NCBI GenBank assembly: GCA_026985615.1
Contig: JALSQD010000076.1
Span: 13,322-77,321 of the forward strand
DNA from: Thermaceae bacterium
Lineage (GTDB): Bacteria > Deinococcota > Deinococci > Deinococcales > Marinithermaceae
Length of the DNA stretch: 64,000 nt
Direction: 5' to 3'
Shown here one piece after another: positions 1 to 10,128 of this stretch (position 1 is the stretch's first letter; the number at the start of each line of letters is the position of its first letter). Under the pieces are notes generated by a model that saw only the letters and a list, made by a program, of their open reading frames with translations, had not been told where the DNA came from and made no database searches. The position numbers and the translations under genes are program-made.

Positions 1-565
1 CATGTACTGCAAGGAAACGCAGCAGTTACTCGAAGAGATCGAGCCACTCTCGGAGAAGGTGCATCTGGTCGTTTACGACCTGGCCACCCCCGAGGGCAAG
101 GCCAAGGCCGAGGAGATGCGGGTGGAAGACCCCCCGACCATCATCCTCCGCGAGAAGGGTACGGACGCGGTGAACGTCCGCTATCGCGGCATCCCCGCGG
201 GCTACGAGTTCGCGAGCCTGCTCGAGGACATCGAGATGATCGGGCGCGATGGCCACGGCCTGCCCGACGACGTGGTGAACGAGCTCAACGCCCTGCCGAG
301 CGAGGTGACCGTGCAGGTCTTCGTGACCCCCACCTGCCCCTACTGCCCGCAGGCAGTGCGCACGATTCACCGCTTCGCCTACGCCTCGCCGAAGATCATG
401 GGCGAGATGGTGGAGGCGCAGGAGTTCCCCGCCCTCTCGCAGAAGTACAACATCAGCGGCGTGCCCGACGCCATCATCAACGGTGGCGTGCAGCGCGTGC
501 TGGGCGCGCAGCCGGTCTCGGCCTTCCTGGAAGCCATCAAGAAGGCCGTGGCGGCCACGGCCTAG
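1..565 (+). CDS. Protein disulfide oxidoreductase, thioredoxin/glutaredoxin fold (5' end outside window)
   Basis: The visible 187 codons match the two-domain protein disulfide oxidoreductase family of thermophiles, cytosolic thiol-disulfide exchange enzymes of about 220 residues. A CPYC redox motif lies at visible residues 112-115, followed by the cis-Pro segment SGVPD. The first visible residues read MYC, and base 1 is compatible with the last base of a Cys codon, so the N-terminal CxxC of the first domain probably sits exactly at the window edge and the true start lies upstream. It is followed after 54 bases by a rhodanese lipoprotein and a TlpA-like gene on the same strand, which suggests a sulfur/thiol cluster. 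Confidence 0.85.
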   Translation, partial: MYCKETQQLLEEIEPLSEKVHLVVYDLATPEGKAKAEEMRVEDPPTIILREKGTDAVNVRYRGIPAGYEFASLLEDIEMIGRDGHGLPDDVVNELNALPSEVTVQVFVTPTCPYCPQAVRTIHRFAYASPKIMGEMVEAQEFPALSQKYNISGVPDAIINGGVQRVLGAQPVSAFLEAIKKAVAATA

Positions 566-619
566 GTGTGAAGAGGGGGAGCCGAGCGCTCCCCCTCGAC
601 CTTTGTGTTAGGAGGAGTC

Positions 620-997
620 ATGCGTAAGTGGACCGCTTTGCTCGCCGTGCTGGTCGTCGCGATGGTGGCCTGTTCCCCCAAGGGGTCGTACACCAACGTG
701 ACGGCCGACGACCTCTACGCCCAGCTGGGCAAGCCCGACGTGATGATCGTGGACGTGCGCACCCCCGCCGAGTACGCCGAGGGGCACATCACCGGGGCGG
801 TGAACCTGCCGTTGCAGACGATCGAGTCGTGGTACAAGGACCTGCCCAAGGACAAACCGGTCTACCTCTACTGCCGCAGTGGCAACCGCAGCCAGCAGGC
901 CGCGGAGTTCTTGAAGAAAAAGGGCTTTAGCAACATCTACAACGAGCAGGGCGGCATCATCGCCTGGACGCAGCGGAACTATCCGCTGGTGCGTTAG
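620..997 (+). CDS. Rhodanese-domain lipoprotein
   Basis: This is a 125-residue protein with a lipoprotein signal peptide whose lipobox Cys is residue 18 (MVAC), so it should be anchored outside the cytoplasmic membrane. A single rhodanese domain follows, with DVRTPAEY, the active-site loop YCRSGNRS (Cys85) and the terminal GGIIAW motif. Single-domain rhodaneses carry a sulfane sulfur on the loop Cys. The ATG at 620 was chosen because it follows a strong GGAGGAG Shine-Dalgarno; the in-frame GTG at 605 lies upstream of that site. It ends 9 bases before the TlpA-like gene. Confidence 0.88.
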   Translation: MRKWTALLAVLVVAMVACSPKGSYTNVTADDLYAQLGKPDVMIVDVRTPAEYAEGHITGAVNLPLQTIESWYKDLPKDKPVYLYCRSGNRSQQAAEFLKKKGFSNIYNEQGGIIAWTQRNYPLVR

Positions 998-1006
998 GGG
1001 TCCGCC

Positions 1007-1519
1007 GTGAAGAAGCTCAACCTCAGCGCCCTCATCCTCCTGCTGCTCGCGGTGGCGGGGATTGGCTGGTATTTGCTCACGCCCTCCACCAAGGCCACGA
1101 CCGCCCAGGTGGACCTGCCCGACGTGACCCTGCCGCGTCTGGGCGGGGGCGAGGTGTCGCTCCACCAGTTTTTGGGCAAGCCGGTGGTGCTCAACCTATG
1201 GGCCACCTGGTGCCCGCCCTGCCGGCGCGAGATGCCACTGCTCGAGCGCACCGCAAACAACCGCCACGACGTCGTCTTCGTCTTCGCGAGCCAGGACCGC
1301 GGCAACTCCGCGCCGCTCGTGCGCTCGTTCCTCGACGAGTCCGGCCTGGTCATGGAGTGGGTCCTGCTCGACAGCCAGAACGTCCTGCAGCAAAAGCTCC
1401 AGACCACCGGCCTGCCCACCACCTACTTCTTCGATCGCGAGGGCCGGCTCGTGGCCAAGCACGTGGGCGAGATCACGCCGCAGATCCTCGAGGCCTCGCT
1501 CGAGCGCATCACCCAGTAA
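1007..1519 (+). CDS. TlpA/ResA-like membrane-anchored thioredoxin
   Basis: This 170-residue protein has an N-terminal signal anchor (about residues 5-24) and one thioredoxin-like redoxin domain with the motif WCPPC (Cys69, Cys72) and a cis-Pro at LPTTYF. Proteins of this type act outside the membrane to reduce disulfides, for example in cytochrome c maturation or thiol repair. The start is a GTG 9 bases after the rhodanese stop, so the two genes are probably co-transcribed. The specific partner cannot be read from the sequence. Confidence 0.85.
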   Translation: MKKLNLSALILLLLAVAGIGWYLLTPSTKATTAQVDLPDVTLPRLGGGEVSLHQFLGKPVVLNLWATWCPPCRREMPLLERTANNRHDVVFVFASQDRGNSAPLVRSFLDESGLVMEWVLLDSQNVLQQKLQTTGLPTTYFFDREGRLVAKHVGEITPQILEASLERITQ

Positions 1520-1537
1520 CGGTCTATCCAAGTCGCC

Positions 1538-1566
1538 GGACGCCGCGACCCGTGGTCGCGGCGTCC
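1538..1566 (+). terminator. Hairpin after the TlpA-like gene
   Basis: A perfect 12-bp stem (1538-1549 with 1555-1566) closes a 5-base loop. It lacks a T-run, so termination is uncertain. The right arm ends one base before the ggt -10 element, so terminator and promoter abut. Confidence 0.5.
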
Positions 1567-1567
1567 G

Positions 1568-1573
1568 TATGAT
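1568..1573 (+). promoter_or_regulatory. -10 element TATGAT of ggt (leaderless)
   Basis: TATGAT lies 6 bases before the ggt ATG with no Shine-Dalgarno between, which predicts transcription starting at or next to the start codon. Confidence 0.55.
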
Positions 1574-1579
1574 GGGCCC

Positions 1580-3172
1580 ATGGATCCGCTCCGTTACCCT
1601 TACCCTTCCCGGCGGCACGTCCTCATGGGCCCCGAAGGGGCCGTGGCCACCTCGCAGCCGCTCGCGGCCAGCGCCGGGCTGGCCATGCTCCAGCACGGCG
1701 GCAGCGCGGTGGACGCGGCCGTGGCCATGGCCGCGGCGCTGGTGGTGGTCGAGCCCACCTCCAACGGGCTGGGTTCCGACGCCTTCGCCATCGTCTCCGA
1801 CGGCGAGCGCCTCCACGGCCTCAACGCCTCCGGCCCGAGCCCGGCGGGCCTCGACCCCGCGCCCTGGTTCGAGGCGGGACGGGTGCCCCGGCGCGGCTGG
1901 GGGTCGGTCACGGTCCCGGGCGCGGTGGCGGCGTGGGCGGAGCTGCACGCGCGCTGGGGCCGGCTCGACTGGGCCGAGCTGCTGGCCCCGGCCATCCGCT
2001 ACGCCGAGGAAGGGTTTCCGGTCTCGCCGGTGACGGCGCGCGCCTGGGTGCGCGCGGCGCGGGTCTACGCCGAGGAGGGCGACGCGGCCTCGGCCTACTT
2101 TCGCGAGGTCTTCTTTCCCGGCGGGCGGGCGCCGCGTCCCGGAGAGCGCTGGCGCAACCCCGACCTGGCGGCGAGCCTGCGGCGGATCGCCGAGGAGGGC
2201 GCCGCCTGGTTCTACCGCGGCGGCTTCGCCGATGCGCTTGAGGCCTTTGCTCGCGCGAGCGGCGGGGCGATGCGCGCCGGGGACCTAGCGGCGTTCGTCC
2301 CGGAGTGGGTCGAGCCGATGTGCCTCGACTACGGCGGCCTCGAAGTCTATGAGCTACCGCCCAACGGTCAGGGCGTCGCGGCGCTCCTGGCGCTCGCCAT
2401 CTTGCGCGAGCTGCCCCTCGCCGAGCAGCCGCGCGAGACGGTGGAGGCCTACCACCTGCAGATCGAGGCGATGAAGCTCGCCTTCGCCGAGGCGCAGGCG
2501 CACGTGGCCGACCCGCGCAGCATGCGGGTGGAGCCCCGGGCGCTACTTGCGCCCGATCTCGTGTGCGCCCTTGCCGCCCGCGTCGGCCGCGAGGCACTAT
2601 CGCAGCCTGCGAGCCGCCTGCCCGCGGGCGGGACCGTCTACCTAGCCGCGGCGCGGGGCGGGGCCTCGGTGAGCTTCATCCAGTCGAACTACATGGGTTT
2701 CGGCGCGGGCGTGGCGGTGCCCGGGACGGGGGCGGCCTTGCAGAACCGCGGCGCGGGCTTTGCTGCCGATCCCGCCCACCCCAACGCCGCCGCGCCCGGA
2801 AAACGCCCATACCACACGATTATCCCGGGCTACCTCGGCCAGGGCGGGCGGCCGCTGGGGCCCTTCGGGCTCATGGGCGGCTTCATGCAGCCGCAGGGGC
2901 ACGTTCAGCTGGTGGTCAACATGACGGTCTACGGGATGAACCCACAGGCGGCGCTCGATGCGCCCCGCTGGCAGGTGCACGAGTCTGGCGAGGTCTGGCT
3001 TGAGCCCGGCGTACCTGCCGACGTGGCCCAGGGCCTGGTCGAGCGTGGCCACCGGGTGCGCGTCGTTCCCGACCCCTCCGCCTTCGGGCGCGGCCAGGTG
3101 CTGCTGCACCGCGACGGGGCGTGGTGGGCCGCCAGCGAGCCGCGCGCCGACGGCCAGGCTCAGGTCTTCTGA
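1580..3172 (+). CDS. ggt: Gamma-glutamyltransferase
   Basis: This 530-residue protein belongs to the gamma-glutamyltranspeptidase family, Ntn-hydrolases that self-cleave and use the new N-terminal Thr to hydrolyse or transfer gamma-glutamyl groups from glutathione-like compounds. The cleavage Thr is Thr352 in the motif GGTVYL, and SFIQSNYMGFGAG plus PGTGAALQNRGAGF follow, as in the YwrD-type subgroup. No signal peptide is evident, so the protein may be cytoplasmic, unlike the classical exported enzyme. The start ATG is set by the -10 element 6 bases upstream. Its 3' end overlaps the convergent FAD oxidoreductase by 13 bases. Confidence 0.9.
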   Translation: MDPLRYPYPSRRHVLMGPEGAVATSQPLAASAGLAMLQHGGSAVDAAVAMAAALVVVEPTSNGLGSDAFAIVSDGERLHGLNASGPSPAGLDPAPWFEAGRVPRRGWGSVTVPGAVAAWAELHARWGRLDWAELLAPAIRYAEEGFPVSPVTARAWVRAARVYAEEGDAASAYFREVFFPGGRAPRPGERWRNPDLAASLRRIAEEGAAWFYRGGFADALEAFARASGGAMRAGDLAAFVPEWVEPMCLDYGGLEVYELPPNGQGVAALLALAILRELPLAEQPRETVEAYHLQIEAMKLAFAEAQAHVADPRSMRVEPRALLAPDLVCALAARVGREALSQPASRLPAGGTVYLAAARGGASVSFIQSNYMGFGAGVAVPGTGAALQNRGAGFAADPAHPNAAAPGKRPYHTIIPGYLGQGGRPLGPFGLMGGFMQPQGHVQLVVNMTVYGMNPQAALDAPRWQVHESGEVWLEPGVPADVAQGLVERGHRVRVVPDPSAFGRGQVLLHRDGAWWAASEPRADGQAQVF

Positions 3173-4035
3173 ACCTCCCGCGCCAGCTCGCGGGCGTAGA
3201 GCGGGGCCAGCAGGAAGGCGGTCGAGCCGAAGCCGCCGAAGACCCAGCCGCCCTCGCGGCCGTGGACGAAGCGGCCATCGAGCCGCCAGCGCACCCCGCT
3301 CCAGGCCCCCCAGACGCGGGGCGCGTAGCCCAGCAGGGCGCGGGCCTGCTTCAGGATCCAGGCCGCCTCGCCGTGGCGGAGTACATGCGGGCGGTAGTGG
3401 GCTTCGTGGGGCAGGTAGGAGCCGCCCAGGGCGTGGCCGGCGGCGTAGATGCCCTGGGCACGCGCGGCCGGAAAGCCTTCTACCGTGAGGAGCTGGCTGC
3501 CCGCGGTGAAGCGTCCGCTGAGGCCGCTCAGCGCCGCGCCTTCCGCCCCCGCGGCCCAGACGACCCGCCGCGCTTCGAGGCGTTCGCCGCTTGCGAGCCA
3601 GAGCTCGCCCGTCCGCCAAGTCGCCACCCGCGCGACCCGCAGCCGCCGCCCCGCTGCCAGCGAGCGCAAAAGCGGCCGCGCTTCCAGCCAGAAGGCCTCG
3701 GGCAGCTCCACGCCCGCCTCGCACCAGACGTGGGCCACCCCCTTGCCGCGCAGGTTCTTCTGCCACTTGGCGCGCAGGGCTTCGGGTACGGGACGCCAGA
3801 GGCCGCGGTGGAGCTCGGCGTGCGCGCCGTAGAGGCGCGCGGCCTCCGCCAGCGCCTCTACGGCCCTGGCCACGACCACGCCGCGCTTGCCGCGCACTGG
3901 GTTGACCATGGCGTAGGGGAGCCCGCCCAGGCCGGGCGGGCGCGCGGCGATCCAGCCCACCTCCGCGCCGGTGCGTTCGAGCGCGTGCACCGCGACCGCT
4001 CCGGTGATGCCCGCGCCGACGACCCAGACGTCCAT
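3160..4035 (-). CDS. FAD-dependent oxidoreductase (DAO family)
   Basis: This 291-residue protein opens with a Rossmann FAD-binding motif (VVGAGITGAVAVHAL) and ends with the second nucleotide-binding strand (GWVFGGFGSTAFLLAPLYA), the pattern of the D-amino-acid oxidase/glycine oxidase fold. It resembles the FAD half of MnmC-like proteins and short glycine oxidase homologues, but the substrate cannot be assigned. It starts 3 bases after the stop of the upstream membrane-protein gene, so it probably ends a miaB operon. Confidence 0.75.
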   Translation of the reverse strand: MDVWVVGAGITGAVAVHALERTGAEVGWIAARPPGLGGLPYAMVNPVRGKRGVVVARAVEALAEAARLYGAHAELHRGLWRPVPEALRAKWQKNLRGKGVAHVWCEAGVELPEAFWLEARPLLRSLAAGRRLRVARVATWRTGELWLASGERLEARRVVWAAGAEGAALSGLSGRFTAGSQLLTVEGFPAARAQGIYAAGHALGGSYLPHEAHYRPHVLRHGEAAWILKQARALLGYAPRVWGAWSGVRWRLDGRFVHGREGGWVFGGFGSTAFLLAPLYARELAREVQKT

Positions 4036-4038
4036 AGC

Positions 4039-4458
4039 CTAGCGTTCGAAGTGGTAGAGCGCCCCGTCGCGCCGGCAGAGCCCCCGCTCCTCGAGCGCGG
4101 TGAGGGCGGCGCGGGCGGTGTCGGGGTCGGCGCCGGCGGCGACGAGGTCGTCAAGCTCCAGCACCCCGCCCCGGCGCCAGGCCAGCTTGAGGGCGAGCCG
4201 TTCGGTTGCGCCCAGGCCCATGCCGCCCAGGACGAGGTTGCGGTTCCAGCGCCCCGTGGCCGCGCCCAGCGCCACGCCGGCGATCCAGGCCGCGACCGCG
4301 TGGCCGCTGGCGAACCAGACGACGGTGAGCCCGAAGACGTAGGCCGTGCCCACCAGCACCGCCTGCACCGGGTCCCAGGCGCGGCGGGGGGCGCTCACGG
4401 CGTAGGCCAGTACCGCGCCCAGGCCCACGAGCAGCCAGCCGAGCGCGAAGGCGCTCAC
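4039..4458 (-). CDS. Small membrane protein with C-terminal winged-helix-like domain
   Basis: This 139-residue protein has three predicted membrane segments (about residues 2-20, 30-48 and 52-70). A soluble tail follows whose pattern ([18 protein letters not shown], then [18 protein letters not shown]) looks like a winged helix. The start is a GTG overlapping the miaB stop by 4 bases (GTGA), a sign of translational coupling; longer open frames through this region are shadows of miaB. I do not recognise the family. A membrane-anchored DNA- or protein-binding wing is my inference. Confidence 0.7.
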   Translation of the reverse strand: MSAFALGWLLVGLGAVLAYAVSAPRRAWDPVQAVLVGTAYVFGLTVVWFASGHAVAAWIAGVALGAATGRWNRNLVLGGMGLGATERLALKLAWRRGGVLELDDLVAAGADPDTARAALTALEERGLCRRDGALYHFER

Positions 4459-5783
4459 GGGTTCACGCTCCCTGCGAGCGCGGGCTCGAGCACCTTGCCG
4501 AAAAGCATGTGCGGGCTGGCCTCCTCGATGCGGGCGCGGTAGAGGCCCGGACCCGCCACCTCGGCTGCGGGCAGCAGGACGGGGTGGTTGCTCTGGTCGT
4601 GGCCCAGGGCCCAATGCTCCTCCTTGGCCGGACCGCGCACGAGCACCTCGACCTCGCGGCCGATCCAGGCCCGGTTGCGTTCCAGGCTCCAGTGCTTCTG
4701 CTTCTCGATGAGCCGCTCGAGCCGCTCGATCTTGACCTCGCGCGGGAGGTCTTCGAAACGCTCGTAGCTGGGCGTGCCCGGCCGTGCCGAGTAGGCGAAC
4801 ATGTAGGCGGCGTCGAAGCCCACCTCGTCGTAGAGGTCGAGGGTCTGCTGGAAGTCCTCCTCGGTCTCGCCGGGGAAGCCGACGATGATGTCGGTGGTGA
4901 GCACCAAGTCGGGCAGCGCCTCGCGCAGCCGCGCCACCCGCTCCAGGTAGTAGTCGCGCCGGTACTCGCGCGCCATGCGCCTCAGGACGCGGTCGGAGCC
5001 CGACTGCACCGGCAGGTGCACGTACTGGCCCACCGCCGGGGTCTCGGCGATGGCCTCGATGATGCGGTCGGAGAAGTTCATGGGGTGGCTGGTGACGAAG
5101 CGCAGGCGCCGCACCCCCAGCGCCGCCACCTGGCGGATGAGGTCGGCGAAGTCGGGGTAGCTGGGGTCGTCCTTGCCGTAGGAGTTGACGTTCTGGCCCA
5201 GCAGGGTGATCTCGACCACGCCCGCCGCCACCAGCTGCTCCACCTCGCGCAGCACCAGCTCGGGGTGGCGGCTCACCTCGGGCCCGCGCGTGCGCGGCAC
5301 CACGCAGTAGGTGCAGTGGTGGTCGCAGCCGCGGATGAGGGTTACGTAGGCGCTGAGCGTCCCCTCCGGCGGGGGCGGCACCACCTCGTCGAGCTCGGGG
5401 TAGAAGCCCACGTCCCAGAAGGGCTCGAGCTTCTCCAGCGCCTCGCCGATCTTGTGGATGGCACCCGCGCCCAGCAGCACGTCCACCCTGAAGTCGCGGG
5501 CGATCGCCTGCCCCTCCTCCAGGCTGGCCAGGCAGCCCATCATCCCGATGACGAAGCGCCCTCCGCGCCGCTGCTTTTCCTTGCGCAGCTGGCCGAGCAA
5601 GCTCTTCACTTTTTCCACCGGCTTGCCGCGCACCGCGCAGGTGTTGACCAGGACGAAGTTGGCCTCCTCCACGGTCTCCACGAAGTGTGCGCCGCGGGCC
5701 GCCAGCTCGCTGGCCACCAGGTGCGAGTCGTACTCGTTCATCTGGCAGCCGTAGGTAATGATTTTGACGCGAAGATCGTCCAC
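4455..5783 (-). CDS. miaB: tRNA-2-methylthio-N6-dimethylallyladenosine synthase
   Basis: This 442-residue protein is a full-length methylthiotransferase. It has the N-terminal UPF0004 domain with its three cluster cysteines (YGCQMN, NTCAVR, MMGCLA), the radical-SAM CxxxCxxC motif CDHHCTYC at residues 153-160, and a C-terminal TRAM domain. MiaB inserts a methylthio group at C2 of i6A37 in tRNAs reading UNN codons, using two 4Fe-4S clusters and S-adenosylmethionine. The start is a GTG preceded by TGGAGGAACC. It is the first gene of a three-gene overlapping unit. Confidence 0.95.
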   Translation of the reverse strand: MDDLRVKIITYGCQMNEYDSHLVASELAARGAHFVETVEEANFVLVNTCAVRGKPVEKVKSLLGQLRKEKQRRGGRFVIGMMGCLASLEEGQAIARDFRVDVLLGAGAIHKIGEALEKLEPFWDVGFYPELDEVVPPPPEGTLSAYVTLIRGCDHHCTYCVVPRTRGPEVSRHPELVLREVEQLVAAGVVEITLLGQNVNSYGKDDPSYPDFADLIRQVAALGVRRLRFVTSHPMNFSDRIIEAIAETPAVGQYVHLPVQSGSDRVLRRMAREYRRDYYLERVARLREALPDLVLTTDIIVGFPGETEEDFQQTLDLYDEVGFDAAYMFAYSARPGTPSYERFEDLPREVKIERLERLIEKQKHWSLERNRAWIGREVEVLVRGPAKEEHWALGHDQSNHPVLLPAAEVAGPGLYRARIEEASPHMLFGKVLEPALAGSVNP

Positions 5784-5791
5784 GGTTCCTC

Positions 5792-5822
5792 CAGGGAGGG
5801 CCGGGGGGATCCCGGGTCCCTG
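5792..5822 (-). terminator. Possible hairpin between glgP and miaB
   Basis: An outer CAGGGA/TCCCTG pair encloses an inner CCGGG/CCCGG pair in the 59-base gap after glgP. There is no clear T-run, so this is only a possible terminator. Confidence 0.35.
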
Positions 5823-5842
5823 CCGAACTCAGGGTAGCACGC

Positions 5843-8350
5843 TCACGCCCAGCGCACGAAGGCAACCTCGTAGGGGTGGGCGAAGTCGGGGTGCTGCGCG
5901 GAGAGCCGCACGCCGTAGGCGTAGCTGCCCGGGCGCTCGGGGCGGTAGGTGAGGCGGTAGTGCAGCCGCCCGTTCGCGCCTTCCGCGGGCTCGAAGGGAA
6001 CCTGGAAGAGCGGCCCCCGGCGGCTGCGCCGGAGCACTAGCTCAAGCCTCAGGTGCTCGGGCGCCAGCCCCGCCGGGTCCACCCAGGCCTCGATCTCGAG
6101 CGCCTTGCCGTTGAGCCGCAGGTCGCCGGGCGCCTCGACCTTGAGCCGCACCTGCGGCCAGCGTTCGGCCACCGCGGCCTTCCAGCGCGCTAGCTTGCGC
6201 GCGGCCGCGAACTCCTCCGCCCGCAGCTTCTCGCCGTGCCGCTCGGCCGGGAGGTAGTAGCGGTCCAGGTACTCGCGCACCATCCGCTCGGCCGAGAAGC
6301 GCGCGCCGGCGGTGCGGATGCTGTGGCGCACGCGGGCGAGCCAGCCGGTGGGGATGCCAGCGGCGTCGCGGGCGTAGAAGAGCGGCAGGATCTCGTGCTC
6401 GAGGGTGTCGTAGAGGCTGGCAGCGTCGGCGGCGTCCTGGGCGGCGAGCGAGTCGTACTCGCGCTCGGTGCCGATGGCCCAGCCGTTCTGGCCGTCGTAG
6501 GCCTCGGCCCACCAGCCGTCGAGGACGCTGAAGTTGACCCCACCGTTGAGCGCCGACTTCATCCCCGAGGTGCCGGAGGCCTCCATGGGCCGGCGCGGGG
6601 TGTTGAGCCAGAGGTCGGCGCCGAAGACCAGGGTGCGCGCCAGGGCGATGTCGTAGTCCTCGAGCACCAGGATGCGGTCCTCGAGCTCGAGCTCCCGCAC
6701 CAGGCGCACGATCTTTTGGATCATCGCCTTGCCGGGCTCGTCTTTGGGGTGGGCCTTGCCCGCGAAGACGATCTGGATGGGGTAGGGGCCGTTCACGATC
6801 GACTTGAGCCGCTCCGGGTCATGGAAGAGGAGGTCGGCGCGCTTGTAGGTGGCGAAGCGGCGCGCGAAGACAACGGTGAGGGTGCCAGGGTCGAGGGCGC
6901 GCTCCGCCGCCCGCAGCCGCGCCGGCGGCTCGCCCGCCCGCAACCGCTGCTCGCGCAGGCGTGCGCGCACGTCGCGGATGAGGGCTTCGCGCAGGGCGCG
7001 CCGGGCCGCCCAGAGCTCGCCCGCGGGCAGCGCGTCCACGTCCCAGTGCTCGGGCCGGCGCAGCTCGCCCATCCAGCCCTCGGGAAAGTAGCGCTCGTAG
7101 AGGTCGCGCAGGGAGGGGGCGAGCCAGGTCCAGGTGTGCACCCCGTTGGTCACGTGGCCGATGGGCACCTCCTCCGACTCGAGCCCGGACCAGAGGTGCT
7201 GGAACATCTTGCGCGAAACCTCGCCGTGCAGCCGCGAGACGCCACCGGCGAAGCGGCTGGTCTTGAGGGCGAGGACCGACATCGAGAAGACGGCGTGTCC
7301 GTCGCGGTCCTCACGCGCGAGCGTCAGGAAGCGCTCGCGGCTGATGCCGAGCCGGTCCCACCAGCCCTGGAGATGGTGGGCAACCTGGTCGAAGCTGAAG
7401 ACGTCGTGCCCGGCGGGCACGGGGGTGTGGGTGGTGAAGATGGTGTCGGCGGCCACGGCCTCGAGCGCGGTCTCGAAGGCGAGCCCCCGCGCCACGTACT
7501 CGCGGATGCGCTCGAGCGCGATGAAGGCGGAATGCCCCTCGTTCATGTGCCACACCTTGGGCTCCACGCCGAGGGCGCGCAAGAGCCGCACCCCGCCGAT
7601 GCCGAGGACGATCTCCTGGCGGATGCGCATCCCGGGCTCGGCGTTGTAGAGCTCGGCGGTGATCTCGCGGTCGGCGGGGTCGTTTTCGGGGAGGTCGGTG
7701 CTCATTAGGTAGACGGGTACGGTGCCCACCTGCACCTGGTAGGCGGTCACCGCCACCTTGCGCCCTTCGATCTCCATCACTACCTTCACAGGCTTGCCGT
7801 CCTTGGCGCGCACCACCACGAGGGGCAGCTCCTCCGGACGCAAGACCTGGTGGTACTCGGTCTGCACCCCGTCGGGGGAGAGGTGCTGGTGGAAGTAGCC
7901 GCGGTGGTAGAAGATGCCCACGCCCACCAGGTCCACCCCCAGGTTGGAGGCGGCCTTGACGTGGTCGCCCGCGAGCACCCCGAGCCCGCCGGCGTAGATG
8001 GGCAGCGACTCGTGGAAGCCATACTCGGCCGAGAAGTAGGCGATCGTTCCGGTATCCAGGCGTGGGCGGCTCTTCAGGTGGGCGCGGAAGCTCTGGTGCA
8101 CCGCCTCCACCGTGGCGACGTACTCCGGGTCCTCCGCCAGGTCGGCCAGCCGCTCGGGGTCGGCCTCGAGCAGCAGTTTGACCGGGTTGTGGCGGCAGGC
8201 CTCCCAGAGCGAGGGGTTGATCTTGCGGTAGAGTTCCTGGGCCGCAGGAGTCCAGCTCCACCACAACCAGACGTTGTAGGCCATCTCCTTGAGGGGAGCC
8301 AGGGGCTCGGGAAGTTCGGGCAGTTCGGTGATCCGTCCCAGGATGTTCAC
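5843..8350 (-). CDS. glgP: Alpha-glucan (maltodextrin/glycogen) phosphorylase
   Basis: This 835-residue protein has the N-terminal DUF3417 region (NVWLWWSW) followed by the phosphorylase fold with FSAEYGFHESLPIYAGGLG, the layout of the thermophile alpha-glucan phosphorylases. The PLP-binding Lys is Lys598 in EASGTSGMKSALNG. The enzyme phosphorolyses alpha-1,4-glucans to glucose-1-phosphate in the cytoplasm. I chose the GTG at 8350, which follows GGAGGCAAC, over an in-frame start 30 bases upstream that lacks a ribosome site. A promoter and an inverted repeat lie just upstream. Confidence 0.92.
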   Translation of the reverse strand: MNILGRITELPELPEPLAPLKEMAYNVWLWWSWTPAAQELYRKINPSLWEACRHNPVKLLLEADPERLADLAEDPEYVATVEAVHQSFRAHLKSRPRLDTGTIAYFSAEYGFHESLPIYAGGLGVLAGDHVKAASNLGVDLVGVGIFYHRGYFHQHLSPDGVQTEYHQVLRPEELPLVVVRAKDGKPVKVVMEIEGRKVAVTAYQVQVGTVPVYLMSTDLPENDPADREITAELYNAEPGMRIRQEIVLGIGGVRLLRALGVEPKVWHMNEGHSAFIALERIREYVARGLAFETALEAVAADTIFTTHTPVPAGHDVFSFDQVAHHLQGWWDRLGISRERFLTLAREDRDGHAVFSMSVLALKTSRFAGGVSRLHGEVSRKMFQHLWSGLESEEVPIGHVTNGVHTWTWLAPSLRDLYERYFPEGWMGELRRPEHWDVDALPAGELWAARRALREALIRDVRARLREQRLRAGEPPARLRAAERALDPGTLTVVFARRFATYKRADLLFHDPERLKSIVNGPYPIQIVFAGKAHPKDEPGKAMIQKIVRLVRELELEDRILVLEDYDIALARTLVFGADLWLNTPRRPMEASGTSGMKSALNGGVNFSVLDGWWAEAYDGQNGWAIGTEREYDSLAAQDAADAASLYDTLEHEILPLFYARDAAGIPTGWLARVRHSIRTAGARFSAERMVREYLDRYYLPAERHGEKLRAEEFAAARKLARWKAAVAERWPQVRLKVEAPGDLRLNGKALEIEAWVDPAGLAPEHLRLELVLRRSRRGPLFQVPFEPAEGANGRLHYRLTYRPERPGSYAYGVRLSAQHPDFAHPYEVAFVRWA

Positions 8351-8370
8351 GTTGCCTCCTGCTGCGTAGG

Positions 8371-8399
8371 ATTCTAGCACGCACGGCCCTGGTTGGAAA
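8371..8399 (-). promoter_or_regulatory. Probable glgP promoter
   Basis: On the minus strand TTTCCA (8394-8399) and TAGAAT (8371-8376) are separated by 17 bases. The -10 lies about 20 bases upstream of the glgP GTG, leaving room for its Shine-Dalgarno. Confidence 0.55.
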
Positions 8400-8410
8400 C
8401 GCTACCAACC
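8391..8410. promoter_or_regulatory. Candidate LacI-family-like operator over the glgP -35
   Basis: A 20-base inverted repeat has perfect 6-base arms GGTTGG (8391-8396) and CCAACC (8405-8410) around AAACGCTA. The exact centre of symmetry is a CG step, as in LacI/GalR-family operators. It covers the glgP -35 and lies in the glgP/pyrG divergent region. The regulator is not in this window. Confidence 0.4.
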
Positions 8411-8457
8411 GGACAGATAGGGCGCTGTGGTAGGCTGAAGTCCCGGAGGGTGTGAAG

Positions 8458-10119
<1,662 letters not shown>

Positions 10120-10128
<9 letters not shown>

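Noticed and set aside
3121..4542. Long plus-strand open frame opposite the FAD oxidoreductase
   Set aside because: Its translation is low-complexity Ala/Gly/Arg/Pro, it spans several real minus-strand genes, and it mirrors their third-position GC bias.
4039..5865. Single 608-codon frame covering miaB and the downstream membrane protein
   Set aside because: Its first three quarters are the wrong frame of miaB. The real small gene starts at the GTG overlapping the miaB stop.
8397..8410. Conventional -35/-10 promoter for pyrG using the inverted repeat
   Set aside because: No -35-like hexamer lies at 16-18 bases from the candidate -10 TAGGCT, so I did not call a pyrG promoter.
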